A stretch of 15,596 nt of DNA from JBHEMT01 sp046262435 (GCA_046262435.1 JBHEMT010000167.1:1-15596), one strand, 5' to 3'; shown: positions 1 to 8,170, counted from the first letter of the stretch. Translations and numbers: made by a program. Notes: generated by a model not told the origin, from the letters alone.

Positions 1-1185
1 CTGCTCGCCGAGGCGATCGCCGGCCTGCTCAACGCCGGGATCACCCCGGTGGTTCCCGAGCACGGCTCCCTTGGCTGCAGCGGCGACCTCGCCCCGCTGG
101 CGCACTGCGCCCTGGTTCTGCTCGGCGAGGGCCGTGCCGTCGGTCCCGACGGCGCGGAGGGCCCGGTGCCGGTACTGCTCGCCGCCCACGGACTCGAGCC
201 CGTCGTGCTCACCGAGAAGGAGGGCCTGGCACTGATCAACGGCACCGACGGCATGCTGGCGATGCTGCTGCTGGCCATTGCCGACCTCGAACAGCTGCTG
301 CGCGTGGCGGACGTCTGCGCTGCAATGACCGTTGAGGCCCTGCTCGGTACCGACCGCGCCTTTGCCGCGGATCTGCAGGACCTGCGGCCCCACCCAGGAC
401 AGGCGGCGAGCGCGGCCAATCTCACCAGGCTGCTGCGCGGGTCCCCGGTGGTGGCGTCGCACCGCACCGATGACGTCCGCGTGCAGGACGCCTACTCGCT
501 GCGCTGCTCCCCCCAGGTGGCCGGCGCGGTCCGCGACACCATCGAGCATGGGCGCGCCGTGGCCCTTCGCGAGCTGGCGTCGGCGGTTGACAACCCGGTG
601 GTGCTAACCGACGGCCGAGTGGAGTCCAACGGCAACTTCCACGGTGCTCCAGTCGGCTACGTGCTCGACTTCCTGGCCATCGCCGTGGCCGACCTCGGGG
701 CGATCTCCGAGAGACGCACTGACCGCATGCTCGACCCGGCGCGGTCCCACGGCCTGCCCGCCTTCCTCGCGGCCGACCCTGGTCTTGACTCGGGCCTGAT
801 GATCGCCCAGTACACCCAGGCTGGCCTGGTCAGCGAGAACCGGCGGCTCGCGGTTCCGGCCAGTACTGACAACATCCCAACGTCGGCAATGCAGGAGGAC
901 CACGTGTCCATGGGCTGGAGCGCTGCGCGCAAGCTGCGCACCGCGGTCCACAACCTGGCCGACATCCTCGGCATTGAGCTGGTGGCGGCAGCCAGGGCAC
1001 TGGACCTGCGGGCCCCGCTCGAGCCGGCCGCGGCCACCGGCGCCGCTCGCCGGGCACTGCGCGAGGTGGTCCCCGGCCCCGGGCCCGATCGTTTCCTCGC
1101 CCCGGAGCTGGCTGCAGCCGCTGACCTGGTGCGCGGCGGCGGCCTGGTGGCCGCGGTCGAAACCGTGACCGGCGCCCTGCACTGA
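1..1185 (+). CDS. hutH: Histidine ammonia-lyase, 5'-truncated by the window edge
   Basis: This enzyme removes ammonia from L-histidine to give urocanate, the first step of histidine degradation in the cytoplasm. The reading frame is open from base 1 and 394 residues are visible. The MIO prosthetic-group region reads GSLGCSGDLAPLAH at visible residues 22-35, so the triad is Cys26-Ser27-Gly28 rather than the more common Ala-Ser-Gly. Further family signatures follow: NGTDGM, VESNGNFHG, ERRTDRMLD, MIAQYTQA and QEDHVSMG. The triad lies near residue 142 in typical enzymes of about 510 residues, so about 115 N-terminal residues lie outside the window. The wording resembles Streptomyces-type HutH from memory. 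No other hut gene is visible. The gene converges on the DUF255 gene across 53 bases. Identification is firm; a related aromatic amino acid lyase is much less likely given the HutH-specific motifs. Confidence 0.95.
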   Translation: MLAEAIAGLLNAGITPVVPEHGSLGCSGDLAPLAHCALVLLGEGRAVGPDGAEGPVPVLLAAHGLEPVVLTEKEGLALINGTDGMLAMLLLAIADLEQLLRVADVCAAMTVEALLGTDRAFAADLQDLRPHPGQAASAANLTRLLRGSPVVASHRTDDVRVQDAYSLRCSPQVAGAVRDTIEHGRAVALRELASAVDNPVVLTDGRVESNGNFHGAPVGYVLDFLAIAVADLGAISERRTDRMLDPARSHGLPAFLAADPGLDSGLMIAQYTQAGLVSENRRLAVPASTDNIPTSAMQEDHVSMGWSAARKLRTAVHNLADILGIELVAAARALDLRAPLEPAAATGAARRALREVVPGPGPDRFLAPELAAAADLVRGGGLVAAVETVTGALH

Positions 1186-1213
1186 GTCGATCGATCGCTC
1201 CCAGGCTCTGCTC

Positions 1214-1227
1214 CGCGGTGAGCCGCG
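1214..1227. terminator. Short hairpin between convergent hutH and DUF255 genes
   Basis: CGCGG at 1214-1218 pairs with CCGCG at 1223-1227 around a TGAG loop. It sits in the 53-base gap where two convergent genes end, so it could help stop transcription from either side. The stem is only 5 bp and no T-run follows on either strand, so this is weak support. Confidence 0.25.
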
Positions 1228-1238
1228 CGACGCCGGGA

Positions 1239-3263
1239 CTAGGCCAGCTGGACGCGCAGCTGGTCGGGCTCGGTGACCGGAGCGCGACAGCTGAACCCGG
1301 TGCACACGTAAGCAGTCGGCAGGCCGCCCACCTCCGGCCGCCCCGTCAGCAGCGGAATGTCACCACCCCCCCAGGCCAGGACCGCCTCGGGGTGAAACCC
1401 GCCATGCACCACCTGGAGCAGCCTCTCTGTGGCTGGGTCGCGAGGGTCGCCGACCACCGCCACCTCGCGCATCGGCCGGACCAGCAGTTCCAGCGCCTCG
1501 GCCAGCGAGGCGAGGCCGAGCGGGCTGCGGGCGACCACCGGCGCCAGCGGTGCCACGATGGCCTCGGCCAGCTCGGCCAGCCGGTGCTCACCGGTCAGCC
1601 CGTGCAGGCGCAGCAGGACCCGCGCCATCGTCGATTGCCCGGCCGGGATCGGGTTGTCATCGATGGTGCGCGGTCGCACTGTCAGCGGCGCGGTGTCGCG
1701 AGCGGTGTCGTACCAGCCGTCACCGGGCTCGTGGAAGCGCGCGATGGCGGAGTCGACAAGCGACCCGGCCTCTTCCACCCAGCGAGCATCACCGGTCGCC
1801 TGGTGCAGGCTCACCAGGGCATCGGCGAGGAACGAGTAGTCCTCGAGAAACGCGTCGATCTTGGCCGTGCCGTTTCGCCAGGTGCGCAGCAGGGTGCCGT
1901 CGGCCCGGCGCAGATCGCCGAGCAGAAAGTCGGCACACTGGCGCGCCGCGGTCACCCAGTCAGGACGCTCAAGCGCCGCCCCGCACTCCGCAAGAGCGCC
2001 GACCAGCAAAGCATTCCAGGAGGTGAGCACCTTGTCATCGCGACTCGGGGCAATGCGCCGGCCCCGGACGCCGAGCAGCTGGGCCCGGATGGCGTCGATG
2101 CGTTGCCGCAGCACTGCCTCGTCGGTGCCCGCGACCAGAGCCACCGCGCCCAATGGCCGCGGCAGGGAGAGGACCGTCGCGCCACCCTCGAAGTTGCCGC
2201 GCTCCGTGACCCCGAAGATGTCCGCCGCCAGGTCAGCATCGTCTCCGCTCAGCGCGTCGCGCAGCTGCGCGCGCGTCCACACGAAGTAGCGGCCCTCCTC
2301 GCCCTCGCTATCGGCGTCCTGGGCGGAGGCGAAGCCGCCGTCGTCGAGGCGCATCTCGCGCATCGCCCAGTCGAGCGTCGACTCAACCACCCTGCGGGCG
2401 TCATCGCCGGCGCCCAGCTGGTATGCGTGCAGGTAGACCGGCGCCAGCTGGGCGTTGTCATACAGCATCTTCTCGAAGTGGGGGACCGTCCAGTGGCGGT
2501 CGACGCAGTAGCGGTGAAAGCCGCCCGCCAGCTGGTCGTGGAGCCCGCCCCGCGCCATCCGGTCGAGACTCATGGCTGCCGCGCTCCACGCCTGCTCGTC
2601 GCCGGTGTGCCGGCGACGGCGGAGCAGGACGTCGATGGCCGCGGGGTGGGGGAACTTGGGCGCCCCGCCGAAGCCACCGTCGGGTGAGTCGAGCTGCTCG
2701 AGCAACCGCGCGGCGGCCTGATCGACCTGGGCCACGCTCGGTGACCCTTCAGGAATGGGCAGCGCGGGCGGGGCCATCACCCGGCGCAGCTGCGCGCCGG
2801 TGCTGTCGACCGCCTCACGCTGTGCCTGGTAGGCCTCCGCGATGGAGCGCAGCACCTGGGTGAATGCGGGCATGCCATGGCGCGGGGCGGGCGGGAAGTA
2901 GGTGCCCCCGTAGAACGGCGTCCCCTCGGGCGTGAGAAAGACGGTCATCGGCCAGCCGCCACTCCCGGTGAGCGCCTGCACCGCCTGCATGTACACGGCA
3001 TCCACGTCTGGGCGCTCCTCGCGGTCGACCTTGATGTTGACGAAGAGCTGGTTCATCAGGGCGGCGATGGCCGGGTCTTCGAAGGACTCGTGGGCCATCA
3101 CGTGGCACCAGTGACAGGCGCTGTAACCGACGCTGAGCAGCACCGGGCAGGCGCGCTCCCGGGCCGCGCTGAACGCCTCGTCCCCCCAGGGGTACCAGTC
3201 CACGGGATTGGCAGCGTGCTGGAGCAGGTACGGGCTGGTCTCGGCGGCGAGGCGGTTCGGCAC
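1239..3263 (-). CDS. DUF255 / YyaL-type thioredoxin-domain protein
   Basis: A 674-residue protein of the DUF255 family (bacterial YyaL, animal SPATA20). The N-terminal part, about residues 1-165, is a thioredoxin-like domain with the family hallmark YLLQHAANPVDWYPWG and a CHWCH motif giving Cys50-His-Trp-Cys53. It continues through VDREERPDVD and GGWPMTVFLTP. The rest resembles an alpha/alpha six-barrel glycosidase-like fold, including the stretch VPHFEKMLYDNAQL. Length matches the family. The biochemical role is poorly known; the CxxC pair suggests redox chemistry, and no signal peptide is visible, so it is probably cytoplasmic. The start is GTG at 3263, supported by a TAGCCT hexamer exactly 6 bases upstream; an ATG at 3267 is out of frame. 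It appears to be its own transcription unit, separated from the upstream kinase gene by a hairpin. Confidence 0.93.
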   Translation of the reverse strand: MPNRLAAETSPYLLQHAANPVDWYPWGDEAFSAARERACPVLLSVGYSACHWCHVMAHESFEDPAIAALMNQLFVNIKVDREERPDVDAVYMQAVQALTGSGGWPMTVFLTPEGTPFYGGTYFPPAPRHGMPAFTQVLRSIAEAYQAQREAVDSTGAQLRRVMAPPALPIPEGSPSVAQVDQAAARLLEQLDSPDGGFGGAPKFPHPAAIDVLLRRRRHTGDEQAWSAAAMSLDRMARGGLHDQLAGGFHRYCVDRHWTVPHFEKMLYDNAQLAPVYLHAYQLGAGDDARRVVESTLDWAMREMRLDDGGFASAQDADSEGEEGRYFVWTRAQLRDALSGDDADLAADIFGVTERGNFEGGATVLSLPRPLGAVALVAGTDEAVLRQRIDAIRAQLLGVRGRRIAPSRDDKVLTSWNALLVGALAECGAALERPDWVTAARQCADFLLGDLRRADGTLLRTWRNGTAKIDAFLEDYSFLADALVSLHQATGDARWVEEAGSLVDSAIARFHEPGDGWYDTARDTAPLTVRPRTIDDNPIPAGQSTMARVLLRLHGLTGEHRLAELAEAIVAPLAPVVARSPLGLASLAEALELLVRPMREVAVVGDPRDPATERLLQVVHGGFHPEAVLAWGGGDIPLLTGRPEVGGLPTAYVCTGFSCRAPVTEPDQLRVQLA

Positions 3264-3269
3264 CCATCC

Positions 3270-3275
3270 AGGCTA
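3270..3275 (-). promoter_or_regulatory. -10 element (TAGCCT) of a leaderless DUF255 transcript
   Basis: On the minus strand TAGCCT is followed by exactly 6 bases and then the GTG start at 3263. Counting the hexamer as -12 to -7 puts +1 on the first base of the start codon. No clear -35 element or Shine-Dalgarno sequence is seen. The same geometry recurs at other genes in this window, which raises confidence. Confidence 0.6.
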
Positions 3276-3316
3276 GCTGGCGGTGCCGCGTCCGGGCCCC
3301 TGACGGCGCAGGCGTG

Positions 3317-3336
3317 CGCCGGCCTGACCGCCGGCG
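3317..3336 (-). terminator. GC hairpin just downstream of the sensor kinase gene
   Basis: CGCCGGC at 3317-3323 pairs with GCCGGCG at 3330-3336 around a 6-base loop, a 7-bp stem starting 2 bases beyond the kinase stop codon (3338-3340). Its place between the kinase operon and the DUF255 promoter suits a terminator. There is no T-run, so it would be a non-canonical one. Confidence 0.4.
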
Positions 3337-3337
3337 G

Positions 3338-4981
3338 TCACTCCAGGACTGGGGGTCCGGGTGCCGCCTCGGCGGACCGGGCGATGGGCAGGCGAAGGGT
3401 GAAGGTGCTGCCCTGCTGCGGCGCGGTGACCACGGTGATGTCGCCACCGTGCTGACGGGCGAGCTGGCGGCAGAGGTACAGCCCCAGGCCGGTCCCCGGC
3501 AGGTGCGAGTTCTCCGGGGTCACGATGCGGCCGAAACGGGTGAAGAGCTTGCCCAGATGCTCGGGGGCGATTCCGAAACCCTCGTCGGTGACCCGCACCA
3601 GTGCGCTGCCGTTCTCACGCTCACAGCAGATGTGCACCGCTCGGTCGGCGGGCGAGTACTTCAGCGCATTGTCGACGAGATTGGCCAGAACCGTGGCGAT
3701 TCGGCTGCGGTCGGCGTCGACCGGCAGCGACTCGACGCGGTCGAGCGGGATCTCGCGCAGCCCGCCGCGGTCGGCTGCCACCAGTTCGGCGGTCTCCTCG
3801 ACCAGCTGGCTGAGGTCGAACGCCTCCGGCTCGAGCCGCAACCTGCCCTCCTCCAGCCTGGCCACCTCGAGCATGTGGTTGACCAGCGAGTTCATCTCGC
3901 GGAGCTTGCGGCTGACCACCGGCAGCACCTGCCTAACCGTCCCGGGCACCTCGCCCAGCGTGCCGTCCTCGATCATGGCCACGTAGCCGGAGGCAACGGT
4001 GATCGGCCCGCGCAGCTCATGCGAGGCGAGGTTGAGGAAATCGCCTTTGACAGCCTCCAGCTCGGCCATGCGGCCGATGTGGTCCTGGAGCTCGGCAGAA
4101 CGGGTTCGCTCCGCACGGATGGCCTCGGTGTTGCCGATGGCCAGGCCGGCCAGGTCGGCCATGCCCTCGAGCAGACGAAGCTCGTCGCGGGTGAAGGTGT
4201 GCGCCTGACGAAGGCTGAGCACGAGGGCCCCCCAGCGGTGACCGGCCACCCGCACCACGGCTGCGGCGCAGTGTTGCAGCGCGGCCTGGCCCGCGAGCTT
4301 GGAAGCCTGGCCGGACAGGTCCTCCGGCCCGAAGGTCACCGTACCGCCGGCGAACATCACCCGGGCAAGCGGCGGCATGGCCTCCATCGGAACCGACGCA
4401 CCCACAAACTGCACCCTGGAATCCCGTTCCACGACCAGGTGCACGCGGTCGTCGGAGATTCGCACCAGCGAGGCGCGACCTGGGCGGCGGCCGCTGGTGG
4501 GGATGAGCAGAGCAACCGTCTCGACGATCTGGCCCAGGGCCTGCTCGACGTCAGCGGTCCCGACCAGCTGCCGCGTGGTGTCGAGGAGGTCGGTGAGCCG
4601 GCGGAGGCCGCGCGCCCGTTCCACCCCGGCCCGCACCGCCTCCGCGTTGCGGGCGGCGGTGGTCGCGGCCAGCACCACCACGGGCAGGGTCAGCGCCTCG
4701 ACCAGGGTGGTGAGCGGCTCGACAGCTCGGAGCCAGAGCGCCTCACCGCGCAGCATCAGCGCAACAGCGGTGACCAGGAAGGCCTGCCAGGGCCGCAGGA
4801 ACCATCCCGACGCCAGGACCACGAGCACGCTGAGAGCACCCAGACTCTCGGTCCGCGGTGTGCGCAGGTCGCCGACAAAGATTGCCGCAAGCAGCGCCAG
4901 ACTGACCGCGGCGACCACCAGCTGCCTGCCGCCGTCCTCAGGGCGGCGCGGCCCCGCGACCCGCGAGAAGAGAACGCTCAT
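3338..4981 (-). CDS. Membrane sensor histidine kinase with GAF domain (orphan)
   Basis: A 547-residue histidine kinase expected to autophosphorylate and pass phosphate to a response regulator that is not in this cluster. Residues about 20-110 form several hydrophobic membrane segments (near 21-37, 46-62, 66-83 and 90-108). A GAF-like domain covers about 125-290, then a helical linker. The HisKA motif DFLNLASHELRGPI places the phosphoacceptor at His321. The ATPase domain has the N box NLVDNALKYS (Asn434, Asn438), the G1 box DEGFGI (466-471) and the G2 box GTGLGL (496-501). All catalytic features look intact. There is no large extracytoplasmic loop, so the signal is probably sensed in the membrane or by the GAF domain. 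It follows the exported Asp-box gene by 51 bases on the same strand and is probably the last gene of that operon. Start is ATG at 4981. Confidence 0.93.
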   Translation of the reverse strand: MSVLFSRVAGPRRPEDGGRQLVVAAVSLALLAAIFVGDLRTPRTESLGALSVLVVLASGWFLRPWQAFLVTAVALMLRGEALWLRAVEPLTTLVEALTLPVVVLAATTAARNAEAVRAGVERARGLRRLTDLLDTTRQLVGTADVEQALGQIVETVALLIPTSGRRPGRASLVRISDDRVHLVVERDSRVQFVGASVPMEAMPPLARVMFAGGTVTFGPEDLSGQASKLAGQAALQHCAAAVVRVAGHRWGALVLSLRQAHTFTRDELRLLEGMADLAGLAIGNTEAIRAERTRSAELQDHIGRMAELEAVKGDFLNLASHELRGPITVASGYVAMIEDGTLGEVPGTVRQVLPVVSRKLREMNSLVNHMLEVARLEEGRLRLEPEAFDLSQLVEETAELVAADRGGLREIPLDRVESLPVDADRSRIATVLANLVDNALKYSPADRAVHICCERENGSALVRVTDEGFGIAPEHLGKLFTRFGRIVTPENSHLPGTGLGLYLCRQLARQHGGDITVVTAPQQGSTFTLRLPIARSAEAAPGPPVLE

Positions 4982-4990
4982 CCGCGGCTC

Positions 4991-4996
4991 ACCATA
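4991..4996 (-). promoter_or_regulatory. Possible internal -10 (TATGGT) for the sensor kinase
   Basis: Minus-strand TATGGT lies 9 bases before the ATG at 4981, in the 51-base gap of the operon. The spacing matches the purA case rather than the exact 6-base leaderless spacing. It may give the kinase its own promoter, but a chance match is quite possible. Confidence 0.25.
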
Positions 4997-5032
4997 CGGC
5001 GCGGCGCTTCCGAGCGGTGCCGGCCGCGAACG

Positions 5033-5899
5033 TCAGCCGGTCCCCGCCACCGGGTCCGGCCGGAGCAGCGCGCGCAGGCCGGCGAGGCCCGTGCCGATGG
5101 CCAGCAGGGATACCAGCGCGGTGGCCAGCCGGCGGCTACGCAGGTCGGCCGCCGGGTAGCGCGGCGGTGCCGGCAGCGCCTGAAGATGGTGCCGCCAGAG
5201 CCCGTCGGCGGTGCCCGCGTAGATGACCTCGCGTCGACTGTCGGTGGCCAGCGCGAGGACCCGGTCGGGCAGGCCCGGACCGCCGCGGAGCCAGTCGTCG
5301 CCGGCGTTGACGGTCTCCAGCACCGAATAGCCGTCGGTTCCGAGATACACGGTATCGCTGACTCCGGCAGACTCGAACGCGGCGATCGCGGTCACCCGGG
5401 GGGCGAGGTGCAGGCCGCCCTGAGGCAGGAGAATCAACGAGCGCGACCACGCCCCAGCCGTGGTACGGCGCCACACCCCTCCATCGGGGTCGACGCCGAT
5501 GATGACCCCGGGGAGACTGGCCGGCGCGGCGCAGACGACCAGCGGCTCGGGGCTGCGCAGGTGCGGCGGACAGCTCGGGCGGGGACCGGCGAAGCCTCCG
5601 GCCCTGACCGGCACGAAGTGTGCCCCCCCGTCACGGCTGAGCTGGCGGCCGCCGCCGGCGACCCACACGACAAGAAGGCCGTCGTCGACCTGCGCGGCGG
5701 TGACCTGGCGACCCGCCAGACCGACCCTTTCCCACCACGCGTGCGCCGGCGGCGCGGGAATCAGCGTGGTCGCGGGGGACAGAGCGGCGGGTCCGGCAGC
5801 CATCGCGAAGGTCGGCAGCAGGGCGGCCGTGAGCACCGGGGCCAGGCTGAGGACGGCGCGTACCGCGAAGCGGCTGGAGCGCGCGCGTTCAGAGGCCAT
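5033..5899 (-). CDS. Exported Asp-box (BNR-like) protein with C-terminal membrane anchor
   Basis: A 288-residue protein from the ATG at 5899, chosen because it gives a compact signal peptide and an 11-base overlap with the upstream CPBP gene; an in-frame start at 5935 would add 12 residues. The N-terminus is basic, then hydrophobic (about residues 14-34), with possible cleavage after AMA or soon after. Degenerate Asp-box/BNR repeats follow: SRDGGAHF (88-95) and TVNAGDDW (196-203), each tied to a strand-like YLGTDG or IYAGTADGLW segment as in sortilin, Ycf48 or sialidase-like propellers. Residues 256-277 form a hydrophobic anchor with a short basic tail. Cys110 and Cys123 in the exported part could form a disulfide. 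The catalytic residues of sialidases cannot be identified, so a binding or sensing role is more likely than hydrolysis. Its operon neighbours suggest an envelope function. The specific function is unknown. Confidence 0.75.
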   Translation of the reverse strand: MASERARSSRFAVRAVLSLAPVLTAALLPTFAMAAGPAALSPATTLIPAPPAHAWWERVGLAGRQVTAAQVDDGLLVVWVAGGGRQLSRDGGAHFVPVRAGGFAGPRPSCPPHLRSPEPLVVCAAPASLPGVIIGVDPDGGVWRRTTAGAWSRSLILLPQGGLHLAPRVTAIAAFESAGVSDTVYLGTDGYSVLETVNAGDDWLRGGPGLPDRVLALATDSRREVIYAGTADGLWRHHLQALPAPPRYPAADLRSRRLATALVSLLAIGTGLAGLRALLRPDPVAGTG

Positions 5900-6788
5900 A
5901 CAGCCCCGGAACGATGGCGACGGCGACCGCGACATCGGCCAGTGCGTGCACCAGGATCGCCGGCCAGAGTGAACGGGTCCTCTGGGTCACCACCCCGAAG
6001 AGCAGCCCAAGCCCGACGGTCACCGGGACGAAGGCTGCGGCCGGCCCCTCGTACTGCACAGCGATGTGGCTGAGTCCGAAGAGGAGGGCCTGGGCGAGGT
6101 TGGCAAAGTTCGGCGTCGTGCCCCGCTCCAGCGCGCCGAGCAGCAGGCCGCGAAATCCCAGCTCCTGAGCGGCCGCCTGGAGACTGCAGGCCGGGATCAA
6201 CCAGAGGAGGTCGCGGTGGAGGGCGAGCGGCTGTACGGCGAGCCGCCCCAACGGCACCGCTGGGGCGAGGAGAAAGAGGGCGATGAACGCCGCCGCACCG
6301 GCCAGGGTGGTCAGCACGGCGCCGCTGCCGCAGCCGGTCAGCCGGAGCCACGGCCGCTGGCCGGACGGGAGCAGGCGGCGGGCGACCATGGCGATCAGCA
6401 GGGTGATCAGCAGCTGCGCGGCGCCCGCAACCGCGAGTGCCGCGACGAAGCTGAGGGGCAGATGCAGAGTGCGCAGCAGCAGGTGCGGCGTGGCCGCCCA
6501 CAGTGCGAACGGCACCACGATTGCGGCCACCCCGAGGAGCGCGCCGCGGGCAGCCAAGAATGCCGGGCGGGCGAGACTGATGGCGGCCAGGGACGCGGCC
6601 ACCCCGGCGAGGCGGAGCGAGTAGGGGTCCACGCCGACCGGGTCGCTGAACAGGCGAGGCAGCAGGAGCGCCATCCCCAGGGCCACGGCGGCTACCGCCA
6701 GGGCGCGCAGCGGATCGGCGAGCAGGTCGTCGCGGGCCGCCCGGAGCCGGCCACCACCGGCACGGCCTGCGCCGGTCGAGGAGTGCAT
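5889..6788 (-). CDS. CPBP-family membrane protein with altered protease motif
   Basis: A 299-residue, strongly hydrophobic protein of the CPBP (CAAX protease / Abi) family, whose active members are intramembrane glutamic proteases. The C-terminal half has the family motifs. Motif 1 reads QELGFRG at 208-214 where EExxxR is expected, motif 2 is FGLSH (237-241, FxxxH), and motif 3 is HALAD (281-285, HxxxN/D). The first motif glutamate is therefore Gln208 (codon CAG, read directly on the minus strand), while Glu209, Arg213, His241, His281 and Asp285 remain. Since the first glutamate is held to be catalytic in Rce1-type enzymes, activity may be lost or changed. Multiple membrane helices precede the motifs. 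It is the first gene of a probable minus-strand operon, overlapping the Asp-box gene by 11 bases. It is divergent from purA, with 83 bases between the two starts. Confidence 0.85.
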   Translation of the reverse strand: MHSSTGAGRAGGGRLRAARDDLLADPLRALAVAAVALGMALLLPRLFSDPVGVDPYSLRLAGVAASLAAISLARPAFLAARGALLGVAAIVVPFALWAATPHLLLRTLHLPLSFVAALAVAGAAQLLITLLIAMVARRLLPSGQRPWLRLTGCGSGAVLTTLAGAAAFIALFLLAPAVPLGRLAVQPLALHRDLLWLIPACSLQAAAQELGFRGLLLGALERGTTPNFANLAQALLFGLSHIAVQYEGPAAAFVPVTVGLGLLFGVVTQRTRSLWPAILVHALADVAVAVAIVPGLYGL

Positions 6789-6795
6789 GACCGGA

Positions 6796-6801
6796 ATTGT
6801 C
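6796..6801 (-). promoter_or_regulatory. Weak -10-like hexamer (GACAAT) before the CPBP gene
   Basis: Minus-strand GACAAT lies 7 bases before the ATG at 6788. It lacks the T at the first position of the TANNNT pattern used elsewhere here, but the position is right for a leaderless or near-leaderless start. Low confidence. Confidence 0.2.
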
Positions 6802-6856
6802 GCGGCCGGCGCATCGCCCCCCGTCCATCGCCCCTCGGTCAGCGCAAGGGGGCGTC

Positions 6857-6862
6857 TATCCT
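6857..6862 (+). promoter_or_regulatory. -10 element (TATCCT) for purA
   Basis: TATCCT ends 9 bases before the purA ATG at 6872. The transcript would carry no more than about 3 untranslated bases, and no Shine-Dalgarno sequence is present. The hexamer lies within CTATCCTGCCC (6856-6866), which recurs exactly at 8212-8222 after purA. Confidence 0.5.
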
Positions 6863-6871
6863 GCCCCGGCG

Positions 6872-8155
6872 ATGAGCGTGACGATCCTGGTGGGCGGCCA
6901 GTGGGGCGACGAGGGGAAGGGCAAGGTCATCGACCTGCTGGCCGCGTCCGTCGACGTGGTGATCCGCTCGCAGGGGGGGAACAACGCGGGTCACACGGTG
7001 GTCAGCGACGGCCGTGAGTTCAAGTTTCATCTGATCCCCAGCGGGATCCTCTCGGCGAGCACGACCTGCATCATCGGCCACGGCGTGGTCGTCGATCCCG
7101 GAGCCTTCCTCGCCGAGCTGGACAGCGTCCATTCGGAGGGGGTCGCAAGCGACAACCTGGTCATCAGCGAACGCGCGCACATGGTCATGCCCTGGCATCC
7201 GCGCCTGGACCAGCTGGCCGAGGCTCAGCGTGGCGATGACCGGCTGGGCACAACCTGGCGCGGTATCGGTCCGACCTATGAGGACAAGGTCCGCCGAATC
7301 GGCTTCCGGGTCGGCGACCTGCAGAAACCCGCCTACCTGGAGAAGAAGCTTCGCTTCGTGCTCCGCCTCAAGAACGAGACCCTGACCCGGTTGTACGGGG
7401 CAGAGCCTTTCAACGAGCGGGACGTGCTTGACGAGTACCTCGCCTACGCGCAGCGGCTCGACCGCTACATCCGCGACATCTACCCGATCGTTCAGGACTC
7501 GGTGAGCAGGGGCGCCAAGGTGCTGCTCGAGGGAGCCCAGGGCGCCATGCTCGACCTCGACATCGGCACCTATCCCTACGTCACCTCGTCGTCGCCGACC
7601 GCCGGCGGGGCCTGTACGGGCAGTGGCATTCCCCCCTCCCGCATCAACCGAACCGTGGGTGTCTTCAAGGCGTACACGACCCGGGTCGGGTACGGTCCGC
7701 TGCCCACCGAGCTGACCGGTGCGGCCGGAGACGACCTGCGCGAGCTCGGGGCGGAGTACGGCACCACCACCGGGCGTGCCCGGCGCGTCGGGTGGTTCGA
7801 CGGCTGCGTGGGCCGCTACTCGGTGAACAGCAACGGCATCGATGCCATCGTGCTCACCAAGCTCGATGTTTTGGACAGTTTCGACACTATCAAACTCTGC
7901 ACCGGGTACCGGAGCAAGGGGGAGCGGTGGGACCACCCGATGGCAAACATCTCTCACCTCAAACACGCCGAACCGGTCTATGAGGAGTTGCCGGGCTGGC
8001 GGGCGCCCACCGCCGGCTGCCGCAGCTTCACCGACCTCCCCGGCGCGTGCCGCGACTACGTGCAGCGCCTCGAGGAGGTGTGCGGAGCGCCCATCGACGT
8101 GATTTCGGTGGGACCGGACCGGGCTCAGACCCTGGTGCGCCGCACGCTGATCTGA
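6872..8155 (+). CDS. purA: Adenylosuccinate synthase
   Basis: This cytoplasmic enzyme joins IMP and aspartate using GTP to form adenylosuccinate, the committed step to AMP. From the ATG at 6872 the protein has 427 residues, the usual bacterial length, and begins MSVTILVGGQWGDEGKGK. That gives Asp13 and His41 (in NNAGHT) at the positions of the catalytic pair in the E. coli enzyme. Other hallmarks are GTTWRGIGPTYEDK, LLEGAQGAMLDLDIGTYPYVTSS, TTRVGYGPLPTEL, TGRARRVGWFD and the C-terminal ISVGPDRAQT. An upstream in-frame start at 6797 would add 25 residues that match nothing in the family. The gene is monocistronic by appearance: divergent from the CPBP gene and followed by a gap with a new promoter. 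It is a single-copy housekeeping gene suitable for phylogenetic placement. Confidence 0.98.
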   Translation: MSVTILVGGQWGDEGKGKVIDLLAASVDVVIRSQGGNNAGHTVVSDGREFKFHLIPSGILSASTTCIIGHGVVVDPGAFLAELDSVHSEGVASDNLVISERAHMVMPWHPRLDQLAEAQRGDDRLGTTWRGIGPTYEDKVRRIGFRVGDLQKPAYLEKKLRFVLRLKNETLTRLYGAEPFNERDVLDEYLAYAQRLDRYIRDIYPIVQDSVSRGAKVLLEGAQGAMLDLDIGTYPYVTSSSPTAGGACTGSGIPPSRINRTVGVFKAYTTRVGYGPLPTELTGAAGDDLRELGAEYGTTTGRARRVGWFDGCVGRYSVNSNGIDAIVLTKLDVLDSFDTIKLCTGYRSKGERWDHPMANISHLKHAEPVYEELPGWRAPTAGCRSFTDLPGACRDYVQRLEEVCGAPIDVISVGPDRAQTLVRRTLI

Positions 8156-8170
8156 GCGCACGGTCGCGGT

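Noticed and set aside
1187..1197. TCGATCGATCG palindromic run after hutH
   Set aside because: Too short and simple to call a site; likely chance.
1218..2687. Plus-strand open frame of 489 codons
   Set aside because: Lies opposite the DUF255 gene, whose protein motifs are unmistakable; the composition of this frame is shadow-like with no recognisable domain.
3314..6073. Very long plus-strand open frame (919 codons) opposite the kinase, Asp-box and CPBP genes
   Set aside because: It is the antisense of three well-supported genes, is rich in Arg, Gly, His and Gln, shows no domain, and is typical of stop-poor frames in GC-rich DNA.
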